Part shown: in pieces, positions 33,428 through 46,059 of the stretch
How the letters are laid out: every line of letters starts with the position of its first letter
How positions within the stretch are numbered: position 1 is the first letter of the stretch
NCBI GenBank assembly: GCA_963995505.1
Contig: OZ023181.1
Span: forward strand, 17,914,221-17,978,220
DNA: 64,000 bases
Source of the DNA: Hypericum androsaemum
Taxonomy: Eukaryota > Streptophyta > Magnoliopsida > Malpighiales > Hypericaceae
Direction: 5' to 3'
Made by a program: the position numbers and the translations under genes
Notes under the pieces: generated by a model
Told to the model about the DNA's origin: nothing
The model's database searches: none
What the model saw: the letters and a program-made list of their open reading frames with translations, nothing else

Positions 33428-34087
33428 TTAGGCTCTCCTCTCCTCTAGAGCTTTACCAAGGAACACGGAGTAACCATTTGGCACAAAGAATGTTAGGTCA
33501 ACGGATGAAATCTTGGTGAAAGATTCTGTTACGCCGTACTCTTTCATCATCCATATCTCATTCTTCCGCACCGCACCGCACCGCACCCCTCTCTCGTATA
33601 AACTGTAGTTCACGCAGAGAAATCTTTGGAAAACAAAAAACGTTCCGCGTGCGTGGCGTATGGAGGATGATGATCCAATGGGATCATCTGGAATTCCTCA
33701 CGTTCAAGATCGAAGGCGGCGATCCAACAATAAGGATACTTGTTTGTGTAAACTATCCAATGGAAAGATGACTTGTAAAAAAACACCGCAAGTGTCTTGA
33801 AAATTTGCATTCCCAGGAAAGTCCTTGGTGATCGATCGGCTTCGTCCATGAACCAGTTTTGAGGCTGTAAATCACAATGGCCGCTTCGTTTCGTTCATGA
33901 TATAATTTCCACAAGACGACCTTGTAATCATCAGCAGCGTCATCGTAACCAAATCCTAATAAGTGTCTCCAATAGTCACGATCAAGCTGAACTATTTCGG
34001 GCAACATCCTATACTCCCTCCTTGATGGATTCCAAAGAACGAGGTTGCGAGTCGATTGGTGCCCACGAATGGCACTCATTCTGCACA
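33428..34087 (-). pseudogene. F-box associated (FBA) pseudogene, truncated by the duplication junction
   Basis: Copy of the C-terminal part of the pseudogene at 39429-40330 with the same lesions; it ends at the junction after RMSAIRGHQ. The upstream half, including NGIVAL and the F-box side, is replaced by antisense retrotransposon sequence, giving a chimeric frame with poly-Ser that has no biological meaning. Confidence 0.85.
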
Positions 34088-37000
34088 TTGAGGACGATAT
34101 CAACCGACAAGAAGAGTTCGATAAGGATGACGAGCTCGATGACGATGACGCCAACCAACAAGAAGAGCTCGTGGATGACGAGCTCGATGATGACGATGTC
34201 AACCAACAAGCAGAGCTCGCGGATGATGAGCTCGATGACGACGATGTCAACCAACAAGAAGAGCTCGCGGATGACGAGCTCGATGGTGACGATGTCAACC
34301 AACAAGAAGAGCTCGATGAGGATGACATCAACCGACAAGAAGAGTTCGATGATGACGACGTTAACCGACAAGGAGAGCTCGATGAGGATGACATCAACCA
34401 TCAACTGGTGTTCGGATCTACCCAACAACAAGAGATGGAAGGACAACCTCAACTCTCTCAATTTGAAGGCTTGGCTTCACATCAATGTCTTGGGGGGCAA
34501 CCGGCAATCAAACCCCCCGCGAGTACTTTCGTTGCTATGGTTGGCATCCAACAAAGCCAAAAAGGAGAGAGGCCAAAGCCAACAAAGACCTCCCAGACGT
34601 GGAGGGAAAGGCTCGGGGGGCAAGGACGACCGCCCGATAATAGTTTCCCAAAAGCTCGAAAGTCCTTTCATTCGAGGAGAGCTGATGACCCAAAGAAAAT
34701 AAAGACCGACCCCAAGACTCGGTGGACAAGACTCGGGGGGCACGGAAGGCCGCCCGATAATAGCATTTCAAAGGCCCAGAACTCTTGTCATATGAGGGGA
34801 GCCGATTATCCCGAGCGAGGGAAGGTCGACCTTAAAATCCAAAGAGCAAGACTCTTGGGGCAAGGACGACCGCCCGATAACGGCATCCCAAGGACTCAAA
34901 ATTTTCATCCAAGGAGAGCCGATGAGACGTGGAGGCTCCATCACCCTTGTATCAAGGTGGACCTTCAAGACGGGTCCAACCCACACCGGTATGCCTTCGA
35001 TCGACTTGGAGACAAAAAGGTCACCACTAAGCCACCAACGCAAGACGTCCTTACCAAGACCCAGAGGCGTCGCCTTAAGAGAAAGGTCCAGAGACAGAAG
35101 CAAGTCATCGAGTTTCTCGAAGGGCAATTGGTGGAACAAAAGGCCAAACTGGAGGAACGAAAGGCACTCCTAGCTCGCCCACGGGTGAAATACTATTTAG
35201 CCTCGACTCGAGGCTAGGCCAAGGAGGTCGAAGCTGATAAGGAAAAGAAAGGAAATGACCTCAAGCATATTAGGGAGGTCCGACCCAAGGCACCCACTGA
35301 CCTACATGAGAAGTTGATCCGTAAATGGGTACCTAAAATGAGAAGCGGGATCCGCCCAAAGAAGGATTACCCTCAGCAAGGCGGGATCGACCGTAAGAGA
35401 AAGGAGGTCTCGATTGACATTGAGACGAGGTACATCAAGTTTGGGGACTTCCTAAGCAAGCTGAAAATTAATATGACGCCGACTATCCTTGAACCGGAAC
35501 CTGGCCAACCAAGCCACTTCAAGGTTGACGTGATCGAAGGAGACCTTATTGACCCGCGAGTAGGAGAGGCGTGCTCAACCATACTTACGGTGGGGGACTT
35601 CGGTGGCAGCGTCACGATTGCAAAGGCCGTCCGAGGGGGATGCGAGCATTTAAAGCTCATTTACGTCATGGCTCATATCAGCAGGGAGCCGGTCAAGAGA
35701 GTCTTCGTGGACGACGGGGTGGTGAACGTCCCTCCTCACTCACTTTTCAAAAATTCAAGCGAGGAGAGGGAGATACTGACCTCGATCAGCACATCCAAAG
35801 CCAACTTTATTGAGAAGGGGCAAAACTCGATCTGCCCTAGTCATGTAGTCCCATCTTCCAACCGCCAATGTCTAATTCAATAGAAATTAGATGGAAAGGT
35901 GAAGATCGTGTTGGTCGATGCCCATCCATTCATGTTGGCCACATGCTACATTGAAGTGGTCTTCTACGACGGGTCCATAGTGTCAACAAGGGTGGTCTGG
36001 AGTAGCATGGACGATCAGTTTTCCCGGTATGTTACCTCGGCCAAATGGGAGGTCCTTACAGCCCGATGGTCGGTCAGTGCCATACCTGGGGGGCAAGCCC
36101 TCCATCTTACTTACAAGGAGTAAGGCGATACGAAAGGTGACAAGGTAATTAGAGGTCTACGCTTTGTCATATATGAGTCGGCCGGGTATATCTTTGAGGA
36201 CAAGGGCTTAGACCTCTTAGGGGTGCATAAGAGAAAGTGACCATCACCGTACCCCAAGCAACTTTCTACTGCCAAGGCTGAGGTAAAGGATCCTATGACG
36301 CAATAAGTTCATCAAGACAAGAGGATTTTTAAGGACCACGTCAACGCTTCTCGCCTGGTCGTACCGAAGCGTTAACGTACGGGGGGCATTGTTGAGGTAC
36401 AAAAATAATCTCAAATTATCAAAGATATCTTGAGCTCTCCGGTGCGGTCTCAAAGTGACCGGGTGACCGATGACCGGCATAGTCTCAAAGTGGATGGTGT
36501 CATCTCAGAGAGATCAATGTCGGGTGATCGATGTTTGGTATCGTCCCGAAGAAACCGATATCGGATGATCGGTGATTGGTGTCATCTCAAAGAGGCTGAT
36601 TCCAGTCTTGAGTTGGGCAGAAATCGATAATGGTCTTCTCTTGGTCAAGACCGATAACGGTCTCCCAATGATGGTCTCTCCTTGGTTGAGACCGGTGACG
36701 GTAAACTACCTCAGTTTATTGTCCTTCGATGCCAAACATTCATCTTTGGTAAATTGGCGGTAACTTATGACTCGAACATTGGATTGAGCTGATTCTTTCG
36801 GCTATGGAAAGGCAAGATAAATATCTACAACTTTATAGTTTATAACTTTTTCCAATTTGAAGCAGAAGGTGGTTAAAAATCTACTTCAAGATGAGCATGC
36901 TTCAAATCGGTTCAGTCCGCTTCCCGCTTCCAAGGCCAAAGCGCTAGCTTCCCGCTTCCAAGGCCAAAGCGGCCGGTTTGGTCCGCTTCCCGCCCGCCTG

Positions 37001-38820
37001 GGTGACACTCCTTGGTAAAATGCTCATAACTTTCTATCCGGAGCTCGGATTGAGATGATTTAAGTTGCTGTGCGAAGCCAAGACGTAGATCTACGACTTT
37101 GTAGTTTGTGATGTCTTAGGATTCAGGGAGGAATTAGGTCAAAAATATGGGAAAATGTGGAAGGAAACTTTGGTCCTCAAGGCAGAAACCCGGATGTGCA
37201 CTTTGATCTACAAGGCGGGAATTTGAATGTATCCTTTGACCTACAAGGTGGAAGTCCAGATGGTTGCTTTGATCTTCGAGGCGGGAGCCCGGGTTGGACA
37301 CCTTGGCTCTCGAAGTGGGATGTCCGGGTTGAACGCCTTCACCCTCGAAGTGGGATGTCTGGGTTGGACGCCTTTGTTCTCGAAGTGGAATGTCCGGGTT
37401 ATGTATCTCGAACCGTAAAGTGATATGTCCGGGTGGGTACCTCAGCCCTTGAAGCAGATGTCCGAGTGGGCGCTATCTCGCTTTAAGCTTGGTAGTGGAC
37501 GCCGTCCCACTTTGGACTTGGCGGTAGACGTCCTCCTACCTCGAGTTGTTGGTAACTTACCTCCGGGTTCGCGTAGAGCAGTTCAAACTCGTTATTATCT
37601 TTGGATGGTTCATCGGACCGCTCGGCCCACTCCAAGACAGGAGACTTGTGCCGCCTTACCTATGTAAGCGGTAGGATGGTGCCGCTAGGGCCACCCGGGC
37701 GGTAAGCCCACGATCGTCATTTCGGACTTCAAGGAGATGGGCCGCCTAGGGCCTAGGAGCGGTAGTATACCACCCTTCATGTGCATGGGCGATATGATCC
37801 GCTTTGGAATGTGAGCAGTAGGACCAGTTCGGCCTTTCTCTTGGTTGAAGGCGGGAGGCGAATTCTGCCTAGGGCCTGAGCGAAAGGAGCCCACTTGAAA
37901 GAGCCGGCAGTAAGGGAGACGATAGGGATGGCTCATGGGCGGTAAGTTCCGCCTCGGGCCTAAAGGCGATAAGTTTCGCCTCGGATCTAAGGGCGGTAAG
38001 GCTTATCTTTCATCTCGGATTTTGTAAGCGAGAGGCCGGGCGATAGGAAGAGGTTCGCTAGCCCGGGCGGAAGGAGAATTTTGCCTCTGGCCTGAGCGGA
38101 ATGAGCCCGCTCAGAGGAGCTAGTGGTAAGCAAGGCAATAAAGCTCATGGGCGGTAAGGCCCGCTTCGGGCCTAAAGGCGGGAAGGCTCAGTATACATGA
38201 AGCCTTTTTGTTCCGGGTAGGCGGGAGACTTGGGCCCGTTTTGGAGTTCGCTTTGGGCCTAAAGGCGATAAGTTATTTAGACATGACGGACTTGAGCCAA
38301 GATTTTACGTGGAAGATTCGAGAAGGTCAAGACAATCTTTATTTTCCTAACTTGAGCCGAGATTCTCAATATTTGGCAAGACTTGGTAAGTTCCTCTTTA
38401 GGCCATGATTGCTTGGTCGTCACATTTTGAAAGCTTCCTAGTCGAGGACGGGATCTGCTCATTTAAGGAAGACGGCTTGTACTGAGCCGAGAGGATCCCG
38501 TCATATTAGGAACAAATAACTTGAAGCGGATCTCTCGAGATTGAGACTTGGAGCCGAAGGTTTTGGAGGCGGTTTATGATTTTCTATTCTGAAGACGCGG
38601 AGGTTAGGTCAATGTACTCTATATAAGGAGTGCTTGGGCGAGAAAACGGACATCAATCACCAACACAACAAACAAATCTATTTACTCTTTATCGTTTCCT
38701 TAGCTCGTAGCTCGTAGTCTAGCTCTTTTTTCACCCTTTCCGTTAGGCCGACCTTGGGATGACTACTCCGGATCCGTCTCGGGTAGTCTTGACGTTCTTG
38801 TACCCACTTTCTCCGCAACA
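34088..38820 (+). mobile_element. duplicated right part of the LTR retrotransposon
   Basis: Contains the 3' part of the internal frame (same two in-frame stops at 35215-35217 and 35881-35883) and a full LTR (36390-38820), followed by CACCT (38821-38825). It lacks the left LTR, primer site and first 180 codons, because it arose by duplication of DNA and not by transposition. Confidence 0.9.
36390..38820 (+). repeat. LTR, duplicated copy
   Basis: Identical to 30389-32819 except for the two substitutions noted at 37795 and 38760. Confidence 0.92.
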
Positions 38821-39428
38821 CACCTAATCCATCCCCTAGCAAATGAGAGGAATTAACCAGAAGTTGCATCCCCTCCAAAACCAGACCGGAGAAATCATGT
38901 TTGGTTAAAGTGAATGATATATCCCCAAGTTCTTACGCTCCACTTTTGTCTTCATCAGACATTAAAAATCTATTGAGGGATGAGTTCCAACACATTTCCT
39001 TTCGAAGTTCTAACTGGGCAAGCCCTGGAATACGATTGCCTGATCACAACCCACCCCGTGTTAGGATTAGATTGCAATTAGGGAGAAGAAAGAAAGAACA
39101 AAAAATGAAAGACACGTGATTTGTTGGGGATGTCGCTAAAAGCTAGATTTTCTCCACTATTTTCCAGATACGTGATTACAACAATGATACCAACTGATAT
39201 TTATAGTGGGAAAAGATGCACCCTTAGTACAGTCCTAAGTAATAGACCCCAAAGCCAGTTGGATCAAATAAATTGTCTCTACTTTAGTTCAACAATGGTA
39301 GTTAGGCTAGACGAACAAGACTTCATCCGCGCATATAGCAGCAGAAAAGTACTCGGGAGCACCGTCATGTGGCTCCACTTGCTCATATCTTTGGTTCTCA
39401 TGGTCACACTATAAAATTCCCTTTGTAT

Positions 39429-40330
39429 TTAGGCTCTCCTCTCCTCTAGAGCTTTACCAAGGAACACGGAGTAACCATTTGGCACAAAGAATGTTAGGTC
39501 AACGGATGAAATCTTGGTGAAAGATTCTGTTACGCCGTACTCTTTCATCATCCATATCTCATTCTTCCGCACCGCACCGCACCGCACCCCTCTCTCGTAT
39601 AAACTGTAGTTCACGCAGAGAAATCTTTGGAAAACAAAAAACGTTCCGCGTGCGTGGCGTATGGAGGATGATGATCCAATGGGATCATCTGGAATTCCTC
39701 ACGTTCAAGATCGAAGGCGGCGATCCAACAATAAGGATACTTGTTTGTGTAAACTATCCAATGGAAAGATGACTTGTAAAAAAACACCGCAAGTGTCTTG
39801 AAAATTTGCATTCCCAGGAAAGTCCTTGGTGATCGATCGGCTTCGTCCATGAACCAGTTTTGAGGCTGTAAATCACAATGGCCGCTTCGTTTCGTTCATG
39901 ATATAATTTCCACAAGACGACCTTGTAATCATCAGCAGCGTCATCGTAACCAAATCCTAATAAGTGTCTCCAATAGTCACGATCAAGCTGAACTATTTCG
40001 GGCAACATCCTATACTCCCTCCTTGATGGATTCCAAAGAACGAGGTTGCGAGTCGATTGGTGCCCACGAATGGCACTCATTCTGCACAATGCTACTATCC
40101 CGTTGCAACAACCAAACATAAATGACCGTATTTGTTGACTCACCTTCCTAAGGGGCTTCTTCAAGGAGTCCAAATCCGTCATGAAGGTCTTGACGAATAG
40201 TTTTCTGTATTTGCACTGGATTATGACATGATTGTTGGTCTCCAATGTAAGGGCACGGCGAAGGTGAAGGTCGATGACGATGGAGCAAATCGGTTTGGAC
40301 AGGCACCTAGTATATAAATAAAGAAAATTT
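39429..40330 (-). pseudogene. F-box protein pseudogene with FBA domain
   Basis: On minus the frame reads CLSKPICSIV, then LHLRRALTLETNNHVI, SFMFGCCNGIVAL, NLVLWNPSRREYRMLP, HLLGFGYDDAADDYKVV and IVIYSLKTGSWTKP: the standard order of plant F-box associated interaction domains, which in SCF ubiquitin ligases bind substrates. It then shifts frame: compared with the paralogue at 47.6-48.4 kb it has an extra four bases (CGATCGATCACC versus CAATCACC) and an extra T in the following T-run. A second frame change precedes EIWMMKEYGVTESFTKISSV. A CCGCA microsatellite lies near 39568-39590. The F-box motif itself is missing at the 5' end. Not functional. Confidence 0.85.
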
Positions 40331-40566
40331 TGAGACATGAAATACCTATTATATAAATTAAAAAAAATTAGAAATATATGTACCTTGAATTTTATATCAA
40401 TATCACTGAGCATATTCTAGAATATTTGAGAACTCTATTACAATTTATAAGTAAAAAAATAAAGATAAAGTGGTCTAATCAGGTCTAGTCAGTATAAGGT
40501 CCAAAGTATGGTAAAAGAGTAAGGGTATGATAGGAATTAACAGAATTCATACCCTATCCTAGACCC

Positions 40567-41183
40567 CAATGTTTTTAAAACCGACCCGGAAGGCGACCCA
40601 AAATTCTTAAAATTTTTAGTTCGCCCGGTCCGACCGATCAGGCCGCTGGTCGGACCAAGACTTCTATTTTATATTAATATAATTAAATAATATTTAATAA
40701 AGGAAAATTAATATTAAAAAATAATAAAATATCAAATAAGTCTAAATATTAGCAACTTTGTTATACAATTTATCCAAATAAAATCTTCAAACATGAATTG
40801 AACAAGTCTAGAAGAACACGAAGATGATTATACAAGTTTTCAGGTTCGACATATTAGTCCAATTCGTTTGATTTAGTTGAAATATTATCAAGAATTGTTA
40901 AAAAAAAATAAGTTTTTTGCGATCAAAAAGTGATGTACACGCTTCAAATGTGAAAGTTGAGGTTTTATTTCTAAATTAAATCATATAAAATAGAAAAAAT
41001 AAATACTAATTTTTCTGATCCGGGCGAACCGGATCACCCGGAAGTACCTGACCGGGTGGTCCAACTAGATTTTAGCAGGTCGAACTACATTCTGGGTTTT
41101 AGGAAAAAATCGACCCAGATTTAGTTTCGGGTAGTGGTCTGACCGATCAAACTATTGGTCAGACTGTGATTTTTAAAATATTG
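40567..41183. mobile_element. hAT-type MITE (617 bp)
   Basis: Terminal inverted repeats CAATGTTTTTAAAACC (left) and, on minus, CAATATTTTAAAAATC (right). Flanks CTAGACCC (40559-40566) and CTAGACGC (41184-41191) match at 7 of 8, the hAT target size. Subterminal CCGGTCCGACCGATC-like blocks resemble the MITE at 44.4 kb. No coding capacity. Confidence 0.75.
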
Positions 41184-41339
41184 CTAGACGCCACCTCTAA
41201 AAGCGGACCCATACTCATATCCTACCGTAGACACAGCCAAAATCAACATACCCTAGACCCACGGGATAAGGGTAGGGCCCAACCCTCACGGTATGTGTAT
41301 TTGTGCCATCTTTGCTTTTTTTGGTAATTTTTTTGGTAA

Positions 41340-42897
41340 ATGGATTAAATATTATAAATAATACCAAGGTTACAATCAATAAAGCTAATCTACATGTACT
41401 GTACATGGCTAATCACCTAGTCTCAACGATTCCAAGTACAACAAGAGGTCTTGGTGACCAAGATCTATAATGGAGTTGGACCACCGAAGCCACTCTTGAA
41501 TTCGAAACAAAGTAGAATGAATAAGAAGCTTCTGGTTGCATCTCTCGCCTTGGAAAATGTCGCGATTTCTAGAAAGTCAAACCCCCCAAAGTATAGCGCC
41601 AAATAATGCAAACCACACCTTCTTGTTCATACCACAATGAACGAATTCCATCCATTGTTCCAACTGAGAACTCAATCTTGCACCCGGACACCATCTCACT
41701 CCGATGTACTTCATAATAGTTCCAAATTGCCATCGAGAAGTCACATAAGAAGAAGAGGTGGCCAATAGATTCATCTTTGACACCACAAATTGGGCAAAGC
41801 GAGTCCCATGGGAGGAGAGAGCCTCTCCGGATAAGAGAGTCCCTAGTGAGCACCCAGCCTTTCAAAGCTAACCATAAAAAATATTCAATCTTGAATAGAA
41901 TATCACCGGTCCAAACCCATGGAGCATAAGAACATCTCAGGTTACCGAAGGATCTACAATAGTACTTCATCTTCAAGGCTCCAGTTGAAAATTTGAGATC
42001 GCCCTGGAAATGCCACTTGATTGCATCAGAACGTGCGTTTCGAATTCCAGCTCCCATCAACAGACTAAGCAACTCGGACTCTTGCTCCTCTTCCCAGACA
42101 AATAGTAATTCCGCCACAATAATTCCCAATGCCAAATGGAGTCAATCCATCGGCCAACCTCACAGATTTTTGCTTCTTGGCTATTCGAGAGAGAGAAGAG
42201 CCTCGGAATTTCTCTTGTAGGGGTACATCCAATAGCCACTCATCAGACCATAAGAAGAACCTGTCACCTGACCCTAAGTTGAGCCTGATTCCAGTGGCAA
42301 AATTGTTAAAGAGCATTGGAGATTTGGCTGGGATTTTGCACACATTCGCCCAAATGCTCCATCCCATCGCAATGGGAATCGATGAAGAGGAGGCGGGGCA
42401 GAAGTTGTGCAAACCAGAGAGATAATGTTGCCCCACAGAGGTTGGATTTGCCAGAAATCTCCAAATCCACTTTAGAAGTAGAGCATTGGTCTTAAACGCC
42501 AGATTTTCCACACCCATGCCCCCGAATTCCTTTAGGCAACAAACTAAATTCCAATTAACAAGAGCAAATTTTTTTAGATCCAAGCTACCTGACCACAGAA
42601 ATTGACGAAGCTTCTTGTTAATCAACTTGGTAACACCAGCGGGCATCTTATAAATGGACAGGAAGTAGACTGGTAAGCAACTAAGCACGGACCTCATTAA
42701 AGTGAGCCTTCTACCCAAGGAAAGAAGGTTGCCCATCCACGAAGCAAGCCTCTTATCAATCGCGAGGAGGACGGGCTTCCAATGCGCCAATCTTGACATG
42801 TTGCACCCGATTGGAACACCCAAGTACTTGATAGGTAAGTGATCAATCTTACATCCCCAGATTCTGGCCGAATTGGATAACCAATCGTCATCTATAA
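41340..42897 (-). pseudogene. LINE fragment: end of reverse transcriptase and zf-RVT region
   Basis: On minus: GVPIGCNMSRLAHWKPVL, KRLASWMGNLLSLGRRLTLM, SVLSCLPVYFLSIYKMP, LRQFLWSG, then in a second frame KIEYFLWLALKGWVLTRDSL and CPICGVKDESIGHLFFLC. This is the C-terminal part of a plant non-LTR retrotransposon ORF2, including the zf-RVT zinc-binding segment. A frameshift near 42120 separates the two parts. The RT catalytic core and endonuclease are missing. A T-rich stretch near 41310-41345 (A-rich on minus) marks the probable 3' end. Confidence 0.85.
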
Positions 42898-42904
42898 GAG
42901 TTTT

Positions 42905-43691
42905 TTTTGTTGGTAATTAATGGGTTCAAATTAGATGATGCGTGAGAGTTAGTATATAAGACTTAGATTTTTTGGTTCAAATTTATGAATGTCAATGTCA
43001 GTATTCGGGCCTAAATAATCAGAGGTTAAAAATACTATATGACGTCCCTCCATGTCCATTTTCTTGGATGCTATTTTTTTTTTGAAAGAGAAAAAAATGA
43101 TTCTTGGATGCTATTGAAGCGAAAAATTAGTAATGTGTTCGTGCAGGGCACCGAATCTACGCAATATTTTTTCCTACTGTACAAGATGTTGTACAAACCA
43201 GTGATAATTGTGTAAAAAAATAGAAGATTGCACGTTGGTAGACAAAATGACCCCACTGGTGACAATTATGTAAACACACATATATATATATATATTTCAA
43301 AATATAATATTGTTTCTTCAAAACGATCATATATTATTTTCATGATGTAACCTTATGTCTTTAGTTGCATTTCTCTTGTAATTAGTTATCAGAAATGGGA
43401 GAGCTCTACCGCCGGGGCGGTGGCGGGCTTAGCCACCTTCGCGGTCACGCGCCCGCTAGACGTTGACGGAACCAGATTCCAAGGTCTCTCTTCCTTCCAT
43501 CCTCTCTCTCTCTCTCTCACTAGTTTGCATTTTTCCTCAATACTGATTAGAGTCCGTTGCAAAAAAAATACTGATTAGAGCACATTGTATGTTTAATCTC
43601 CGCTAATTTACCGCACACTAATAATTTCAAATCATCCGAGAAAGTAGGCTCATAATGATGAACCAGTTATGGAGCGAAACCAAATTAAAGC
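42905..43691. repeat. segment duplicated at 49.17-49.31 and 55.52-56.0 kb
   Basis: Blocks such as TAATTAATGGGTTCAAA, TTTTCTTGGATGCTATTGAA, TGTTGTACAAA, and GTAGGCTCATAATGATGAAC occur in the same order at 49165-49313 and, after the Copia insert, at 55519-56010. Together with the nearby F-box pseudogenes this marks an older segmental duplication. No gene here. Confidence 0.8.
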
Positions 43692-44427
43692 AAAGGTCTT
43701 CTCCCAAAGGAGCCAAGGCAAAGAAGTGATATAGATCTTTAATGGCGCGACAGAAATGGGAATTAGCCGCCCCTTGGCAGTTCCACACCAGGATATTAAT
43801 AAGTTGGGGGTTAGGGGAGTGCTCTTACTGTCCAGGAAAGTCCTGGATATCACCTGATTGTGTTGCATTACTAGAGCTGGATAGGGCTTCTGGCATTTTC
43901 TCGTCCTGTATCCCGCAGGCAGCCGGAGTCGCCTCCTGGCGCGTGTCCTCGGCTAGCATATGAACATCATCATGTTTCATGTTAGTGCGCTTGGCCCCTA
44001 GTTTCGGTAGAAACGGTTCCTGAGTCGGGTTCGACGGGGGAGATGTGGTGGGTGGGTGGCTCTTGTGGTCCCCTGAGGTCAATACCCCAACGCCCATATT
44101 GGAGGATTGGGGGGGGCGGGGTCACAAACAGGGGTTAGATTAGGGTGGTTTGACAGGTCTCCTTGGTGGGGTCTGGTGGATTGTGTGGATCGGAGCCGGT
44201 AGCGGGGTTGGCTTTGGGTTTAGGTTTTAGACCTTGGTTCCCAGGGGGGCTGAAAATAGTATGTTTTGATGCTTTAGGTGATTAGGCTTTGGAATTGGGC
44301 TTAAAGTGGGCTTAAGAGGTTGACTATTGTTTTTCCCTTGGTGGTCGTGTAGGCTTGGCCGTATAGGTGGGCTTGGTCATATAGGTTGGCTTGGGGTTTG
44401 GCATAATGTTCTTGTCCTTGTTTTTGT

Positions 44428-44906
44428 CATTGTTTTCGAGACGGCGGTCCGACCGGTCGGACTGCGAATCGGAGCCAATAGCGGGTCAAAAACTAAGTTC
44501 GAACGTTTACCTAACGAACCGGAAGATTTTCGGTCAGACTGGGCGATTGGCTCGGATTTTTGACCTGGAAAAATCCGGTTCGTTAGGTTTGACCAAAAAA
44601 TCAACCCAAAAACTAGATTTTACCCAACCCAACCCAAAAAAATCAGATTTTATACTCGAATTTTCTAAATCAACACAAAATAAACTAAATCTACAAAGAT
44701 AATTATACTAAATATGAAATAAATTTACCAATATTTTAAGAATATTAATTTTTAAACCTATTATTTACTAAATATATATTAAAAATATATATTAAAAATA
44801 TATATAATAAACTACCGATCCGACTGTCGGTTTGACCGGTTCGACCAGTTGACCCAGAGAACAGACCAAAATCTGGGTCGCTCTCCGGTCGTTTTTGAAA
44901 ACAATG
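44428..44906. mobile_element. hAT-type MITE (479 bp) with perfect 8-bp target duplication
   Basis: Terminal inverted repeats CATTGTTTTC at both ends; exact flanking repeat GTTTTTGT (44420-44427 and 44907-44914). Subterminal GGTCCGACCGGTCGGAC and TTTGACCGGTTCGACC blocks. Inserted in the LINE pseudogene. Confidence 0.85.
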
Positions 44907-45306
44907 GTTTTTGTTACCTGGAAGGTTTGTACCTTCTTTTTTTCCCTTTTGACGACTCCGGGCCCACCTGGCCTGTGGCTTCTTGAGCTGGTTTAGAAGT
45001 AACCATTGGGGTTTTTTTTTCTGTTTGGTGTTACTATTCATCATATTTTGTCAAAAAGGAGTCCAATTTTAAAGTATTGCAGGAGTGGTGTCCGCGTGGC
45101 ATGGACGCCAAAAAAAGTCGGATCTTGGTCCAAGATCCGACATCTTTCGTCGGATGACCAAGATCCGACTTTCTTTGGCGAATCTATCATCCGGCCAAAA
45201 AAGTCGGATCTTGGTAGATAAGATATTCGAAATCTTCAAAAAAATTTGGAGGACCAAGATCCGACATAAAAAGTTGGATCTTGGTAAAATAGACATGATA
45301 TGCATT

Positions 45307-45371
45307 TCGTCTTGGTAGTAGAAGGTGCCATTTTTTACTCAATGGTCATAGGTTCGATTCCTACTTCTTGC
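45307..45371 (+). other. tRNA-like segment 1, left arm
   Basis: CTTGGTAGTAGAAGGTGCC resembles the D-arm/A box of a tRNA (compare TCAGTGGTAGAGC), and CATAGGTTCGATTCCTAC is a near-standard T arm with B box GGTTCGATTCC (45351-45361). No acceptor stem is formed, so it is a tRNA-derived promoter-like sequence and not a tRNA gene. Confidence 0.6.
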
Positions 45372-45438
45372 AATCTTGCTTTTAATTTTTACTATCCAAC
45401 AGAAATATTATATTAAATAAATTCAACTGTAAAAGTTA

Positions 45439-45492
45439 GACAAGTAATTCTTTAGACCTAAGGTCATAAGTTCAATACTTGACTTTGATAAT
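45439..45492 (+). other. tRNA-like segment 2, left arm, A box deleted
   Basis: Contains AGACCTAAGGTCATAAGTTC and a weak B box, but lacks about 30 bases that in the right arm hold the A box TAGCCAAATTGG. Confidence 0.5.
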
Positions 45493-45909
45493 TTTTTTAT
45501 CACTTCGTTTTACTAAATCATTCACCATAAGTTCAAAATTTTTATCACTTCGTTTTACTAAATCATTCACCATAATTTCAACACCGATCATTCACGAAGT
45601 GATTTAATATTCACCATAATTTTTAATATTCAACAAATTTGTTTTAGTATTAGTGAATGATTTAATATTCACCATAATTTTTTTATCACTTCGTTTTACT
45701 AAATTAATCTTTGATAATTTTTTTATAACTTCGTTTTACTAAATCATTCACCATAATTTTGTTTTACTAAATCATTCACCATAATTTCAACACCGATCAT
45801 TCACGAAGTGATTTAATGTTTACTATAATTTTTAATATTCACCATATTTAATAAAAAAATTTGTTTTAATATTAGTGAATGATTTAGTAAAACGAAGTGA
45901 TAAAAAAAT

Positions 45910-45980
45910 TGCCAAAGTTGAGTATTGAACCGGTGACCTTAGGTTTAAAGACCACAACTTAAACCAATTTGGCTATCAAG
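45910..45980 (-). other. tRNA-like segment 2, right arm
   Basis: On minus it reads TAGCCAAATTGGTTTAAG (a good A box), TGGTCTTTAAACCTAAGGTC (anticodon-arm-like) and CCGGTTCAATACTC (B box), in tRNA order and spacing. Acceptor stem not convincing. Similar to the tRNA-related heads of plant SINEs. Confidence 0.6.
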
Positions 45981-46059
45981 AATTATTTGTCTAATTATTA
46001 CAATATAATTTATTTAATATAATATTTTGGTTGGATACTAAAAATTAAAAGCAAGATTG

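Larger units (their letters stand above)
28069..34087. repeat. tandem duplication, unit 1 (6019 bp)
   Basis: From 28069 the sequence is repeated starting at 34088. Unit 1 ends in CTGCACA at 34087, where the flanking F-box pseudogene is cut and joined to retrotransposon sequence (TTGAGGACGATATC). Constant offset 6001 after an 18-base indel near 28303-28320 (present here, absent in unit 2). I see two substitutions in the rest (31794 G versus 37795 T; 32759 C versus 38760 T). Confidence 0.95.
34088..40088. repeat. tandem duplication, unit 2 (6001 bp)
   Basis: Copy of 28069-34087. Its right border at 40088 (CTGCACA) continues into the rest of the F-box pseudogene, so the right border is the original locus and the junction at 34087/34088 is the new one. 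There is essentially no microhomology at the junction. Confidence 0.95.
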
